Part shown: one piece after another, positions 16,225-26,300 of the stretch
Layout of the letters: each line of letters begins with the position of its first letter
How positions within the stretch are numbered: position 1 is the first letter of the stretch
Source of the DNA: Terriglobia bacterium
GTDB taxonomy: Bacteria; Acidobacteriota; Terriglobia; Bryobacterales; Bryobacteraceae
DNA length: 64,000 bases
Assembly: GCA_021325235.1 (NCBI GenBank)
Contig: JAJPHN010000029.1
Span: forward strand, 124,001-188,000
Direction of reading: 5' to 3'
Made by a program: the position numbers and the translations under genes
Notes under the pieces: model-generated
The model's database searches: none
What the model was told of the DNA's origin: nothing
Seen by the model: the letters and a program-made list of their open reading frames with translations, nothing else

Positions 16225-17019
16225 ATGCACGTGCTCACGGCAAAGAAGCATCGCGTCCTGCATATCACGCTGAACCGGCCGGAGAAGCGCAACGCTCTCA
16301 CGCTCGAGATGGCGCTCGCCATCAACCAGGCAGTCTACCAGGCGCAGGAAGACGTCGAGGTTGGTTGCATTCTGATCAGCGCGCACGGACCTGTTTTCTG
16401 TTCCGGCATGGATCTCGATGAAGCATCCGAAGCCGGTCATGAACATCTCGAGGCGGCCCACGACGAGCTGTTCAGTATGGGCACGCGCTCGCTCAAGCCG
16501 ATCGTTGTGGCGGCGAACGGAACCGCACTGGGCGGCGGCGTGGGACTGGTGGCGCAAGGCCATGTCGTGCTGGCGGCCGAGGGTGCTGTCTTCGGGCTTC
16601 CGGAGATTCGGGTCGGTTTGTGGCCGTTTCTTGTTTATCGCTCCGTCTGCGCTGCGCTCGGTCACCGGCGTACCCTCGAATTAAGCCTTACCGGGCAGCC
16701 GTTTCATGCCGAGGAGGCTTTCGAGTGGGGGCTGGTTTCTCGTGTATGTCCAGCTGCGGAGATTGCAGATCGAGCGCGCTCCACCGCGCGCCAGATTGCG
16801 AAGGCGAGTCCCCAGGCCGTTTCGTGCGGCATGCGTTATGTGCGCGATGCGGCGGGCAAGCCATGGGAAGAAGCGGGCAAGCTTGCTGCAGTGCTGCGTT
16901 CGGAGTTGATGGATAGTGCGGATTTTCAGGAAGGCGTGCTGGCTTTCAAGCAGAAGCGCGAGCCTCGCTGGCCGAGCATGCCGGTTCAGTTTTACCAACC
17001 AAAGCCGAACGGCGAATAG
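16225..17019 (+). CDS. Enoyl-CoA hydratase/isomerase family protein
   Basis: A 264-residue crotonase. Features: LNRPEKRNALT near the N-terminus, the CoA-binding loop FCSGMDLDEA, oxyanion-hole loop ANGTALGGGVGLVAQG, and FGLPEIRVGLWP with the catalytic glutamate in PEI. The position of the first catalytic glutamate in two-Glu hydratases is Gly here, as in many single-Glu members such as methylglutaconyl-CoA hydratases. With the carboxyltransferase directly upstream it may act in branched-chain acyl-CoA breakdown (hydration of 3-methylglutaconyl-CoA), but other acyl-CoA substrates are possible. ATG 16225 is the natural start. Confidence 0.85.
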   Translation: MHVLTAKKHRVLHITLNRPEKRNALTLEMALAINQAVYQAQEDVEVGCILISAHGPVFCSGMDLDEASEAGHEHLEAAHDELFSMGTRSLKPIVVAANGTALGGGVGLVAQGHVVLAAEGAVFGLPEIRVGLWPFLVYRSVCAALGHRRTLELSLTGQPFHAEEAFEWGLVSRVCPAAEIADRARSTARQIAKASPQAVSCGMRYVRDAAGKPWEEAGKLAAVLRSELMDSADFQEGVLAFKQKREPRWPSMPVQFYQPKPNGE

Positions 17020-17029
17020 CGCCGTTCTT

Positions 17030-18295
17030 TTGCTCTTGCTGAGCGTGCCTCTGTGCGCGGGGCCGGTCTTCTATCGCGATGTTCTGCCCCTCCTCGAGCA
17101 GCATTGCCAAAGCTGCCATCGAAGCGGCGAGATGGCGTCCATGGCGTTCGAAACGTATGCACAGACCAGACCATTCGCGCGGTCGATTGCAGAGGCCGCC
17201 GCGTCGCGAAAAATGCCGCCCTGGTTTGCCGATTCCTGCTGCGGGCATTTTGCGAACGATCCGTCCTTGAAGCCAGAGGAAATCGCGACGCTTGAGGCCT
17301 GGGCCGATGCCAACGCGCCGGCCGGCGATCCGCAGGATGCACCTCGCCCGCGCCATTGGACCCGCGGCTGGAATATTGCTGTACCCGATCGCGTGTTTAC
17401 CATGCCAGTCGCCAAGCACCTGCCCGCATCGGGCGATGTTCCGTATCAATATGTCATTCTTCCGACCGGCTTCCAGAAAGATCGCTGGGTGAGTATGTCC
17501 GAGATTCGGCCCAGCAATCGCATGGTGGTTCATCACGCTGTCGCGTATATACGTCCTCCGGGTTCGAGCTGGCTACGCGGAGCGCCCGTCGGGAAACCCT
17601 TCAGTGCGGATGATCTCGCGACCACGCAACTCCGCCGCGATGCCATGTGGACCACCAGCGATATCCTGCTCGTCTATGCGCCGGGTAGCTTGCCGGATTC
17701 CTGGCCTGCCGGTTTTGCGAAGCTGATTCCGGCTGGTTCGGACATCGTGCTCCAGCTGCATTACACGACACACGGACACGCGGCTGAGGATCAAACCAGC
17801 ATCGGGCTCGTTTTCGCGAAGAGTGCGCCACAGAAACGAGTGCTCACGCTTCAACTGACCAACGATTCATTCGTGATTCCCCCGGAGGATCCGGACTACC
17901 GCGTCGAAGTGCACGGCACGCTGCCCAATGATGCCCTGCTGCTGAGCTTCTTCCCGCATATGCACCTGCGCGGCAAGAGCTTCGAATACAACATCGTCGC
18001 CCCACATGGCCGGATTCGTACGCTGCTCCGCATTCCGCATTACGACTTCTACTGGCAGCTGAGTTATCGGCTGGCGCAACCGATTCCTTTACGCGGAGGC
18101 ACCGTACTGCAGGCCGTCGCCACTTTCGACAATTCGCGCAACAACGCACACAATCCCGATCCCGAATCGGAGGTGCGCTGGGGCGAACAGACCTGGGCCG
18201 AGATGATGGTCGGCTTCTTCGACGTAGCGGTCGATCCCGCGATCGACAAGCGGCAGTTCTTCATCCGCCGCGGTCGAACGTCTCAATCACCGTGA
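17030..18295 (+). CDS. Exported c-type haem protein with copper type II monooxygenase-like domains
   Basis: The mature protein begins GPVFYRDVLPLLEQHCQSCH, a cytochrome-c-like module with one CxxCH haem site. MPPWFAD and a WADANAPAGDP helix follow, then a domain with histidine motifs VHHAVAYI and PHMHLRGKSFEY, and a terminal WGEQTWAEMMVGFFDV. The histidine pairs resemble the copper sites of peptidylglycine/dopamine monooxygenases. Such fused proteins are common in Acidobacteriota and Planctomycetes; their reaction is unknown. The start is unclear: no ATG lies near the signal peptide (AVLLLLLSVPLCAG). TTG 17030 gives a very short signal without positive residues, and GTG 16916 would overlap the hydratase by 104 nt. 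The 3' end overlaps the convergent membrane gene by 9 nt. Confidence 0.75.
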   Translation: MLLLSVPLCAGPVFYRDVLPLLEQHCQSCHRSGEMASMAFETYAQTRPFARSIAEAAASRKMPPWFADSCCGHFANDPSLKPEEIATLEAWADANAPAGDPQDAPRPRHWTRGWNIAVPDRVFTMPVAKHLPASGDVPYQYVILPTGFQKDRWVSMSEIRPSNRMVVHHAVAYIRPPGSSWLRGAPVGKPFSADDLATTQLRRDAMWTTSDILLVYAPGSLPDSWPAGFAKLIPAGSDIVLQLHYTTHGHAAEDQTSIGLVFAKSAPQKRVLTLQLTNDSFVIPPEDPDYRVEVHGTLPNDALLLSFFPHMHLRGKSFEYNIVAPHGRIRTLLRIPHYDFYWQLSYRLAQPIPLRGGTVLQAVATFDNSRNNAHNPDPESEVRWGEQTWAEMMVGFFDVAVDPAIDKRQFFIRRGRTSQSP

Positions 18296-18775
18296 AAAGC
18301 GCCGCACCGAAAGCGCGATCGGCAGCCCAACGAAAAACAGATGCTCGACAAATTCCCAGGCGCGGTACATGAACGGAACGTGTCCGTGATGAACCGCCGA
18401 GAGCGGCAAGACAACAACGTGCATCAACGCATATACCACTGCGCCGTAAAGAATGCCCGCGATGATCGCGCGACGGGTCAAAAAGGCAATCTTCCGGCTG
18501 GCGAGATAGTACACGGCAGCGGCCCCGAGCGCGATGACGAAGTGGAGCAGGACACCGAGTGCAGCCGTAGCCGCTCCGCCGCGAAATGAGCTTGCGCCAA
18601 GAATGCCGCTTGCAATAGTCTGCGGTATGAGGATGGGGCGGCTCGGGCTATAAACAACGATCGCGTAAGCCAAATCGAGCACGCCCGCAATCACTCCCCC
18701 GGCAAAAATCGCAGCGAAGGCGCGCGACCTCACCTCGACCGGCGAGGAACGGTCAATCGCCTGCCGCCCGGACAT
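18287..18775 (-). CDS. Small integral membrane protein, unknown function
   Basis: A 162-residue protein with about four membrane helices: FAAIFAGGVIAGVLDLAYAIVV, AALGVLLHFVIALGAAAVYYLA, AIIAGILYGAVVYALMHVVVLPL and a final FVEHLFFVGLPIAL. The GVLDLAYA start and the HxxxxPLSA region recall the YagU/DUF1440-like group, but this is a guess by eye. Its ATG (18773-18775) lies inside the 3' end of the AraC-family gene (23-nt overlap), so the pair is likely coupled and the protein may be under AraC-type control. Confidence 0.7.
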   Translation of the reverse strand: MSGRQAIDRSSPVEVRSRAFAAIFAGGVIAGVLDLAYAIVVYSPSRPILIPQTIASGILGASSFRGGAATAALGVLLHFVIALGAAAVYYLASRKIAFLTRRAIIAGILYGAVVYALMHVVVLPLSAVHHGHVPFMYRAWEFVEHLFFVGLPIALSVRRFSR

Positions 18776-19637
18776 GCTGTATCTCGTGCTTCACGGCCTG
18801 GGAAGTGCGAACTTCTTTCGGAGAACAGCCTAGAATGCGGCGCATGTGGCGCGCCAGATGGCTGGCGTGCGCGAAACCGGCTTCGGCGGCAACCTCGCTG
18901 ATCGAGCCTTTGCCTTGCGCCAGCAGCGAACGAGCGCGGTCCACGCGCCGTTCAATGATGTAACGATGCACCGGAACGCCGGTGGCCCGCCGGAAGGCGC
19001 TCTTCAAATGCGAAGCACTTAAACCGACAGCTTGCGCAACGTCCCGCAAGGAAATATCAGATTTCAGGTTTTCTTCGATGAAAGAAAGAGCCTGGCGCAG
19101 CCGGTGCCCGCTGATTGCATTCCGTGACTCGAGCGGGCCGGAAAGCTGCGAACTGTGTCGCGATGCCAGTGCGCTCGCCAGTGCAATCGAAAGACTGTCG
19201 AGGAAAACGCGCCCGCCAGGGAAACCGAGATCCATCTCCGCCTTCAGCGCCCAGCAGATATGCTCGATCTGTGCATCGCGAATCTGAAAACGGTTGAGAA
19301 GCTCAATGCGCTCGCCGGAAAGGCCCAGCTCGTTGGCCACGTGTGCGACCAGATTGCGATCGAGGCTTACGACGAGCGCCGTATCGGTGCCGGTTGGCTC
19401 CCAGACGCAGGCTGTATCGGCGGGAATGATCTCGATATCGCCATGAACGGCCCATCCGCCATGGCGCAGGCCGCCGCGCTGGCACGCCATGTAGACGGAG
19501 CGGCCAAGATGAACGGCAACACGCGGGTTTGGAGATGGCGGAGTTTCGATACGCCCGGGTGGATCGATGACGATTCGAACGGAAACGTCTCCCCCTCCTG
19601 CCAGCCCCGGAAGCGGAGCACGATGCGAAAGACCCAT
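18753..19637 (-). CDS. AraC-family transcriptional regulator
   Basis: A 294-residue protein with an N-terminal sensor region and a C-terminal AraC/XylS DNA-binding domain of about 100 residues (from residue 190). The two helix-turn-helices are visible as ISLRDVAQAVGLSASHLKSA and GSISEVAAEAGFAHASHLAR, with the family end motif GCSPKEVR. The N-terminus (VYMACQRGG..., IIPADTACVWEPTG) looks like a cupin-type ligand or redox sensor, but no ligand can be named. It probably controls the overlapping downstream membrane gene and itself. Start ATG 19637 lies 211 nt from the receptor gene on the other strand. Confidence 0.85.
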   Translation of the reverse strand: MGLSHRAPLPGLAGGGDVSVRIVIDPPGRIETPPSPNPRVAVHLGRSVYMACQRGGLRHGGWAVHGDIEIIPADTACVWEPTGTDTALVVSLDRNLVAHVANELGLSGERIELLNRFQIRDAQIEHICWALKAEMDLGFPGGRVFLDSLSIALASALASRHSSQLSGPLESRNAISGHRLRQALSFIEENLKSDISLRDVAQAVGLSASHLKSAFRRATGVPVHRYIIERRVDRARSLLAQGKGSISEVAAEAGFAHASHLARHMRRILGCSPKEVRTSQAVKHEIQHVRAAGD

Positions 19638-19848
19638 GGATCACATTATCGTGCGAAAAGCGCAGGTGCTACTGACCGGGCGCTCGATGTCCCTGTTTTC
19701 CGCCTTTTTGTGCTCGTTTAGCTGATTGTGCTCAAACCGAGCGCAATTGCGCGTCCGGATTGCCGTCCACTTGTGCTCTCCCGGCCAGATCGTGAGCGAT
19801 TTTGGGTCGCCGAATATGGGATGATCACTCAATCTCTTTGGGGGTTTT

Positions 19849-22800
19849 ATGTGCCGTATTGCGCGGATCACCGCATACACTACCTTTGTCGCCCTGTCCA
19901 TCTGCGCCTCGCTTGAGGCCCAGGCAACCTCGGGAAAGATCACAGGAATTGTCACCGATGTTTCCGGCGCCGTTGTCCCGGATGCGCAGGTTACGGTGAC
20001 AAACAAGGGTACCAACGTCTCGACGACTGTTACGACCGATAATTCCGGCTTCTATCAGGCGCTTGCACTTCCGATTGGCTATTATCGCGTCACTGTTGTC
20101 GCGCCCGGCTTCGATAAGACGATGATCGATTCGAAGACGGCACTGCAGATCAATGAGACGCTGCGTGTAGACGTAAAGCTCGAACTTGGAAAGGTGAGTA
20201 ATACGGTAACGGTTGAAAGCGCCGCTTCTCAGGTCGAAACGGAAAACTCGACCATTTCGGCGACGGTTACGGGCCAAGCCATTTTCGAGTTGCCGCTAAA
20301 TGGGCGGGATACTCTCGACTTACTCAAAACGCAGCCGGGCGTGAGCGCGACCAACATGGATTCCACAGCGAAGGGTAACTACAGCATCGGAGGTATGCGC
20401 ACCGATTCGGTCACCTATCTCCTCGACGGCGGGTTGAACAATAATCTGCTCGACAACGGCGTTGTGGCAGATCCGAATCCGGACGCGGTGGCCGAGTTCC
20501 GGCTGCTTGAAAACAATTACAGTGCGGAGTATGGTCGAAATGCGGGCGGCATCGTCAGTGTCGTTACAAAAAGCGGTACAAACCAGTTTCACGGTACCGC
20601 TTACGATTACGTTCGGAACAACTTCTTCGACGCCAATAGTTTTTTCAACAACGAGCAGGGGCTTCCAGTACCCGTCCTGAAACGGAATCAGTTTGGCGGG
20701 ACAATAGGCGGCCCGATCATTCGGAACAAGCTTTTCTTCTTCTTCTCGTACGAAGGGCAAAGGCAGACCGCGCTCGATACCAGTCCGGGAAAAGTAACGG
20801 CATTTACGCCCGCAGAAGCAAACGGAGATTTCTCGCAGTCGGCAGGCGCGGGACTGGTGGCGGCTTTTCTGTTGAGCCATCCGTATTACCAGTCAAATCC
20901 ATTACTCGCGGCTCAGGGAATCATCGATCCCACGCGAATCGATCCCGTCGCAAAGGCCTATTTTGCGAATAATCTTTTGCCGGTTTTGGCCTCTGGCTAC
21001 GTCTTTCCGGAAGCGGCCGCTACCAACAATTTCAATGAGTATCTCGGGCGGTTTGACTACAATATTCGGGCGACCGATAGCATCAACGGCACCTTCACGA
21101 CCCGCGACAATCCGATTTTATGGCCGTTCGGGCCAAGCCCTGCGCCACCCTACAATGTTCCTGGATTCCCGGTCACTTATTCAACAACGACATATTTCGG
21201 CAATATCGCCTACCTTCATACTTTTACGCCGGCGTTGCTAAACGAGTTCCGAGTTACTGCTCAGCGCCAGTTAGCCGACCAGGCCGTGCCCGCGACAAAA
21301 AACCCGACGGCAGCCGAACTCGGTATGAACTTACCGTCAGATGATCCAACCGGTCCACCGCAGCTAGCATTTAGCGGTTCGAATATCACGACCGGACCCA
21401 GCATACAAGGTCCCACCCAGCTGGCCAACAACACCTACGCGTTCTACGACACGCTGTCGTGGACGAAAGGCGCGCACAACCTGAAGTTCGGAGTGTTCTT
21501 CTCGCCGTACCAGAACAACACCGTGTATGACTTTATCGTGAATGGATCCTTCACGTTTTTCGGACCGAGCACAACAGTAGGTTCCGGGTATGATCTCGCC
21601 GACTTTCTGATGGGCAACCCGGATAACTACACGCAGTACCCAAAGGCTCCGTCGAATATCCGCTCACATCAATACGCCGGCTTCGTGCAGGATTCCTGGC
21701 ATGTCTCCAAACGCCTGACGCTGAATCTCGGATTACGTTATGAATACGCCGAGCCTAAGTACGATACGCAGGGTAGAACATTCAGCTTCATTCCTGGCCA
21801 GCAGTCGCAGGTTTTCCCGAACGCACCTCCGGGACTGGTGTTTCCTGGCGACCCGGGCGCGCCGAAAGGTTCTAACTTCCCGGATAAGACCAACTTCGGG
21901 CCGCGCTTCGGCTTTGCCTACGATGTATTTGGCGATGCAAAAACCAGTGTTCGCGGCGGTTTTGGCATGTTCTACGACATTCTGAAGGGCGAGGATAATC
22001 TGCAGTTCAACGGGCAGCCTCCGTTCTTCGCAGCTGCCAATGTTTACCCGATCAGCTATCCAGGCAGCGGTCCGACCGGTCTGGAGAATCCCTTTGCTCT
22101 GGCCCTCAATCCAGATGGGAGCATCGGAGCAGTGAATCCATTTCCGTCCAAGCCTCCTTCGAAAGATCTGAATTTCCAAGCGGCGGGCTATCTGCCGTTT
22201 GGTGGAGGCTCCGCCTTTTTTGTAGATCCGAATCTGCGTACGCCGTACGTGTATCAGTACAATTTATCGATCCAGCAGCAACTACCCTCGAATACGGTGC
22301 TCGAGGTTGGATATCTGGGTTACTCTGCCCACGGTCTAACCAGTCTGGTCGATGTGAACCCATTTGTGATCGGGGGAACCGATCGCATTTATGGCACATC
22401 GAATTACAGCTTTCTTGAAGAATTTCAGAATGTATCGCGCGCCAGTTATAACGGCCTCGAAATAAATCTGACGAGGCGCTTCTCGAGCAGCGCGCTGGGC
22501 AGCAGTTTCTTCACCGTGGCATACACACTTGGTCACGAGATCGATAATGCCTCCGGCTTTCGCAATCGAAATTCGGATGTTCCCGCCTATGATCATGAGC
22601 TGTTCCGTGCGTCCGGCGATACCGATGTGCGGCATACTTTCGTGCTATCGGGCGGATGGGAGTTGCCGTTCGATCGGCTCTGGTCGAGCGGTCCAAAGCT
22701 CCTGACGCGAGGTTGGACACTTTATCCGATTCTGACGCTGCGCACCGGTTTTCCGATGGACATCTTCGGAGGCTTGACGACGACCACTACCGATCCCGGT

Positions 22801-23253
22801 CCTTCCGGCGCGGGAGATGCCGGGCTGGTCCACGCAGATCTGGTCGGTAATTCGGTCTCGTTGCTCAATCCATCGACGTCCCGGCAGCTAACGAACCCCA
22901 ATAACTCAAACAGCCAGAGCGTTGGCAATTACTGGTTTAATCCGGCGAACCTCAGCAATCAACGGCTCACAAACCTCGATCTGGCGGGGCTGACGACCAC
23001 ATCTTATCCTTACGGAACATTTCCGAGGAACGGTGTGCGCGGACCCGGACAGACGAATCTGGATCTATCTATCTCGAAGCACTTTATGGTTCGAGAGCAT
23101 GTGGATCTGGAACTCCGCGGAGACGCGTTCAACGTGTTCAACCACACTGAGTTTCAGAACCCGGACACGATCATAACGGACTCTACTTTCGGCCAGATCT
23201 CAACCACTTTCGATCCGAGAATCTTACAACTCGCATTGCACCTGCGCTTCTGA
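19849..23253 (+). CDS. Oar-like TonB-dependent receptor with carboxypeptidase-regulatory domain
   Basis: A 1134-residue outer-membrane protein. A signal peptide (to about EAQATS, residue 28) precedes a carboxypeptidase-regulatory-like beta-sandwich (GKITGIVTDVSGAVVPDAQV to about residue 110), a plug with ELPLNGRDTLDLLKTQPG and a GGMRTDSVTYLLDGG loop, then a long beta-barrel rich in aromatic girdle repeats (GPIIRNKLFFFFSYEG, LRYEYAEPKYD, GDAFNVFNHTEFQNP) ending LQLALHLRF with a terminal phenylalanine for BAM insertion. These receptors import large substrates with TonB energy or act in adhesion and protein secretion; the substrate is unknown. A second receptor follows after 108 nt. A sigma/anti-sigma operon lies convergent to the pair. 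Confidence 0.88.
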   Translation: MCRIARITAYTTFVALSICASLEAQATSGKITGIVTDVSGAVVPDAQVTVTNKGTNVSTTVTTDNSGFYQALALPIGYYRVTVVAPGFDKTMIDSKTALQINETLRVDVKLELGKVSNTVTVESAASQVETENSTISATVTGQAIFELPLNGRDTLDLLKTQPGVSATNMDSTAKGNYSIGGMRTDSVTYLLDGGLNNNLLDNGVVADPNPDAVAEFRLLENNYSAEYGRNAGGIVSVVTKSGTNQFHGTAYDYVRNNFFDANSFFNNEQGLPVPVLKRNQFGGTIGGPIIRNKLFFFFSYEGQRQTALDTSPGKVTAFTPAEANGDFSQSAGAGLVAAFLLSHPYYQSNPLLAAQGIIDPTRIDPVAKAYFANNLLPVLASGYVFPEAAATNNFNEYLGRFDYNIRATDSINGTFTTRDNPILWPFGPSPAPPYNVPGFPVTYSTTTYFGNIAYLHTFTPALLNEFRVTAQRQLADQAVPATKNPTAAELGMNLPSDDPTGPPQLAFSGSNITTGPSIQGPTQLANNTYAFYDTLSWTKGAHNLKFGVFFSPYQNNTVYDFIVNGSFTFFGPSTTVGSGYDLADFLMGNPDNYTQYPKAPSNIRSHQYAGFVQDSWHVSKRLTLNLGLRYEYAEPKYDTQGRTFSFIPGQQSQVFPNAPPGLVFPGDPGAPKGSNFPDKTNFGPRFGFAYDVFGDAKTSVRGGFGMFYDILKGEDNLQFNGQPPFFAAANVYPISYPGSGPTGLENPFALALNPDGSIGAVNPFPSKPPSKDLNFQAAGYLPFGGGSAFFVDPNLRTPYVYQYNLSIQQQLPSNTVLEVGYLGYSAHGLTSLVDVNPFVIGGTDRIYGTSNYSFLEEFQNVSRASYNGLEINLTRRFSSSALGSSFFTVAYTLGHEIDNASGFRNRNSDVPAYDHELFRASGDTDVRHTFVLSGGWELPFDRLWSSGPKLLTRGWTLYPILTLRTGFPMDIFGGLTTTTTDPGPSGAGDAGLVHADLVGNSVSLLNPSTSRQLTNPNNSNSQSVGNYWFNPANLSNQRLTNLDLAGLTTTSYPYGTFPRNGVRGPGQTNLDLSISKHFMVREHVDLELRGDAFNVFNHTEFQNPDTIITDSTFGQISTTFDPRILQLALHLRF

Positions 23254-23262
23254 GTTGTATTT

Positions 23263-23290
23263 GGCCGTCCAAATATGCTTTAAGACGGCC
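23263..23290 (+). other. Inverted repeat between the two receptor genes
   Basis: GGCCGTC (23263-23269) and GACGGCC (23284-23290) can pair as a 7-bp stem with a 14-nt AT-rich loop, 9 nt after the first receptor's stop. There is no U-tract. It could attenuate transcription, stabilise the upstream mRNA, or be a regulator site ahead of the second receptor. The role is undetermined. Confidence 0.3.
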
Positions 23291-23361
23291 GAGCGTGCGC
23301 GACGAGAAGTTGCTCTTCGTGTAAGAATTGGGCAGCGCAATCTGCGTTCAGAGGTCTCGCT

Positions 23362-26300
23362 ATGACTTGCCGTCGCGTTTTGCAAACAGCATTGTTGTCC
23401 TTTTTGAGCTTGCCTATCTTCGGGCAGCTTACCAGCGGAAACCTGATCGGAACAATTTACGATCCGGCCGGCGCAACTGTACCAAATGTGAATGTGGTCG
23501 CGCGCAATGTGGCCACCGGAGTGGAGGCTACGACGACCTCGACCTCGAAGGGCGAATATCGGTTCGAAAACCTGCTCGTCGGTACGTATACGGTCGTTGT
23601 GGCGGCACCAGGGTTCGAGCGCGCCGAAGTTGCGAACGTCAACGTCGCGCTGAATCAGACCGTAACAGCGAACGTTACGCTCTCGATCGGACAAACGTCG
23701 ACCCGTGTGGAAGTGACCGAGGCGGCTGCGCCGATCGACACAACCACGGCCCAGATTCAGACAACTTACATTGCCAAGCAGATGGGCGATCTACCGTCGG
23801 CAAGTTCGGGTTCCGGTGTTATCAACTTGTCGCTGCTGAATGCCGGAGTAACAACCAGCGGCGGTGCCGGGTATGGCACCGGACCGGTAGTCGGCGGGCA
23901 GCGTCCCACAAACAACAATTTCACGATCGAGGGCATTGATAACAACGACCTAGCAGTTACTGGTCCCGCAGTAGTGGTTCCGAATGATGCGGTGTCGGAA
24001 TTCAGCGTCTTGCAAAATCAGTTTTCGCCGGACTTTGGACACTCTTCCGGCGGTCAGTTCAACCAAGTCGTGAAGAGCGGCTCGAATGAGTTCCACGGCA
24101 CGGCCTACGAATACTTCCAAAATCGTAATCTGAACGCCGCCGACAATCTCGACTCAGTGCAGGGCAATCCACTGCATCCGCGCTTCGACAATAACCGCTT
24201 CGGCGGAAACTTCGGAGGTCCGATCCGGCGTAATAAGCTCTTCTTCTTCGGCGATTACGAGTACAATCCGTTTGGCGGATCTAGTTCCACGGCCTATTAT
24301 GCGCCAACAGCGGCCGGGTATACGACGCTAAGCTCACTTCCGGGGATTAACCGGACGAACCTTGGTGAATTCCAAAAGTACCTTGGAACCGCCCCCGCAG
24401 CCCCTGCGCCGAGCACTTTACCGCTCGGCAGCCCTATTATGGTGGCGCCGGGGCCGGGCAGCAACGAGAGTCTCGGGACGGGCGTTTTTGCGCCGGGTGC
24501 AAGTGGCGCGATCAGCATCCCGGCAGGCTTGATTTCTTCCTCACTTCCGAGATTCACCAACAGCGAATTCGGCGTGGGCTCGATCGATTACAACATTTCG
24601 GAAAAGGACTCGCTCCGCGGCCGCTTTATCCTGAATCGAACCGGCCCGATCGATACGACTGGCTTTCCGTCGGTGTTCTTCGGAATTACTCCGGCAAACG
24701 CATACTTATCGACGTTGTCCGAATATCATACCTTCACGCCGACGCTGCTCAACGAGTTCCGTTTCGGATACAACCGGGTTAGTACGTCAACTCCGGTATT
24801 CGGCAATCAATCGTTTCCCGGCTTAGACCAGTTTCCGAACATCGATGTACTCGAACTGAATGCGGCCTACGGACCCGACTCCGGCGCGCCCCAATACCGC
24901 ATCCAAAATCTGTATCAGCTTACGGATAACCTTACCTGGACGAAAGGCAACCACAGCTTCAAAGTCGGCTTTGACGGCTGGGATGCGATATCACCCTCGC
25001 ACTTTATTCAGCGGCAGCGTGGAGATTATGAATGGACGTTTCTGTCAGACTACCTGTACGATAACTACCCGGATTTCATCGCGCAGCGTTCGGTGGGAAA
25101 TACAACGTACTATCAGAATCAGAAGCTCGCCGGTGCATATGCGAATGACAGCTGGAAAATCAGACCAAACCTGACCATTAACTTAGGGGTGCGGTACGAG
25201 TATCTGACGGTACCGCTTGGGGAGACCACGCAGAGCCTGAACAGCAGCGCGAGTGTGCCCGGACTTCTCGTTTTCAAGGTCCCAGCTACGCAGAAGTACA
25301 ACTTCATGCCGCGTGTAGGTGTGGCGTACTCGCCGGGAACCAGCGGAAGAACCTCGATTCGAGCAGGGTTCGGGATTACCAAGGACGTACTGTACAATAA
25401 CCTCGGCATCACCAGCTCACCGCCTCAGCTGAGTTCTACCGTTGATGTAACCGGGCTGGATCTTACGAATTTCCTGGCGAGCGGCGGCATTCCGCCAAAC
25501 TCATCCGTTAGCGTTCCGGAGGGAGCGGCGGCGCGTGCTGCTACTTCCAGCTACATTCCGGACCAGAAACGGCCGGAAGCGTACAGCTGGAACTTCGGTA
25601 TTCAGCACCAGTTTGGCAGTAATTACTTGTTTGAAACACGCTATCTCGGCACACGCGGCCTGTTTCTCCCGATGCAGGTGCAGCTGAACCGCCAGCCGGT
25701 GGTGAATGCGGCGAATGCATTACCAGTCTACCTGACCATGCCGAGCCAGGCGACTCTGAATTCGCTTACGAGTAATCTGGCTTCGCTCACGGCAGCATTT
25801 GACAATGGCGGCTTTCTGGTGCCTGCCTATGCCAATGCGGGCTTTACGGGCCTGATCACGGCGTTCATGCCGCAGGGTAACTCGATTTATCACGGCTGGG
25901 CTAATCAGCTGAGCCGGCGTTTCTCAAACGGTCTGCAGTTACTCGGATCGTATACCTGGAGCCATAACATCGACGATTCCACGGATGCGCTGAGTTCTAC
26001 CGTGCTCGCGCCACGCCGTCCGATGGACTCGCAGAACCTGCGCATCGAGCGCGCCTCCTCGCTGCTCGATTACCGGAACCGGATTGTGTTACAGGCGATC
26101 TATGACGTGCCCTTCTTCAAAGACCGAAACTGGTGGCTGAAGAACTTAGTTGGTAACTGGGAAGTCGCACCTATTTACACGTATCAATCGGGACAGCATG
26201 TAACACCGCAGAGCGGGATCGATTCGAATCTGAATGCCGATAGCGCTCCCGACCGCGTCATCGTCAATCCAGCTGGTAGTTCCAACGTGGGCACAACGGC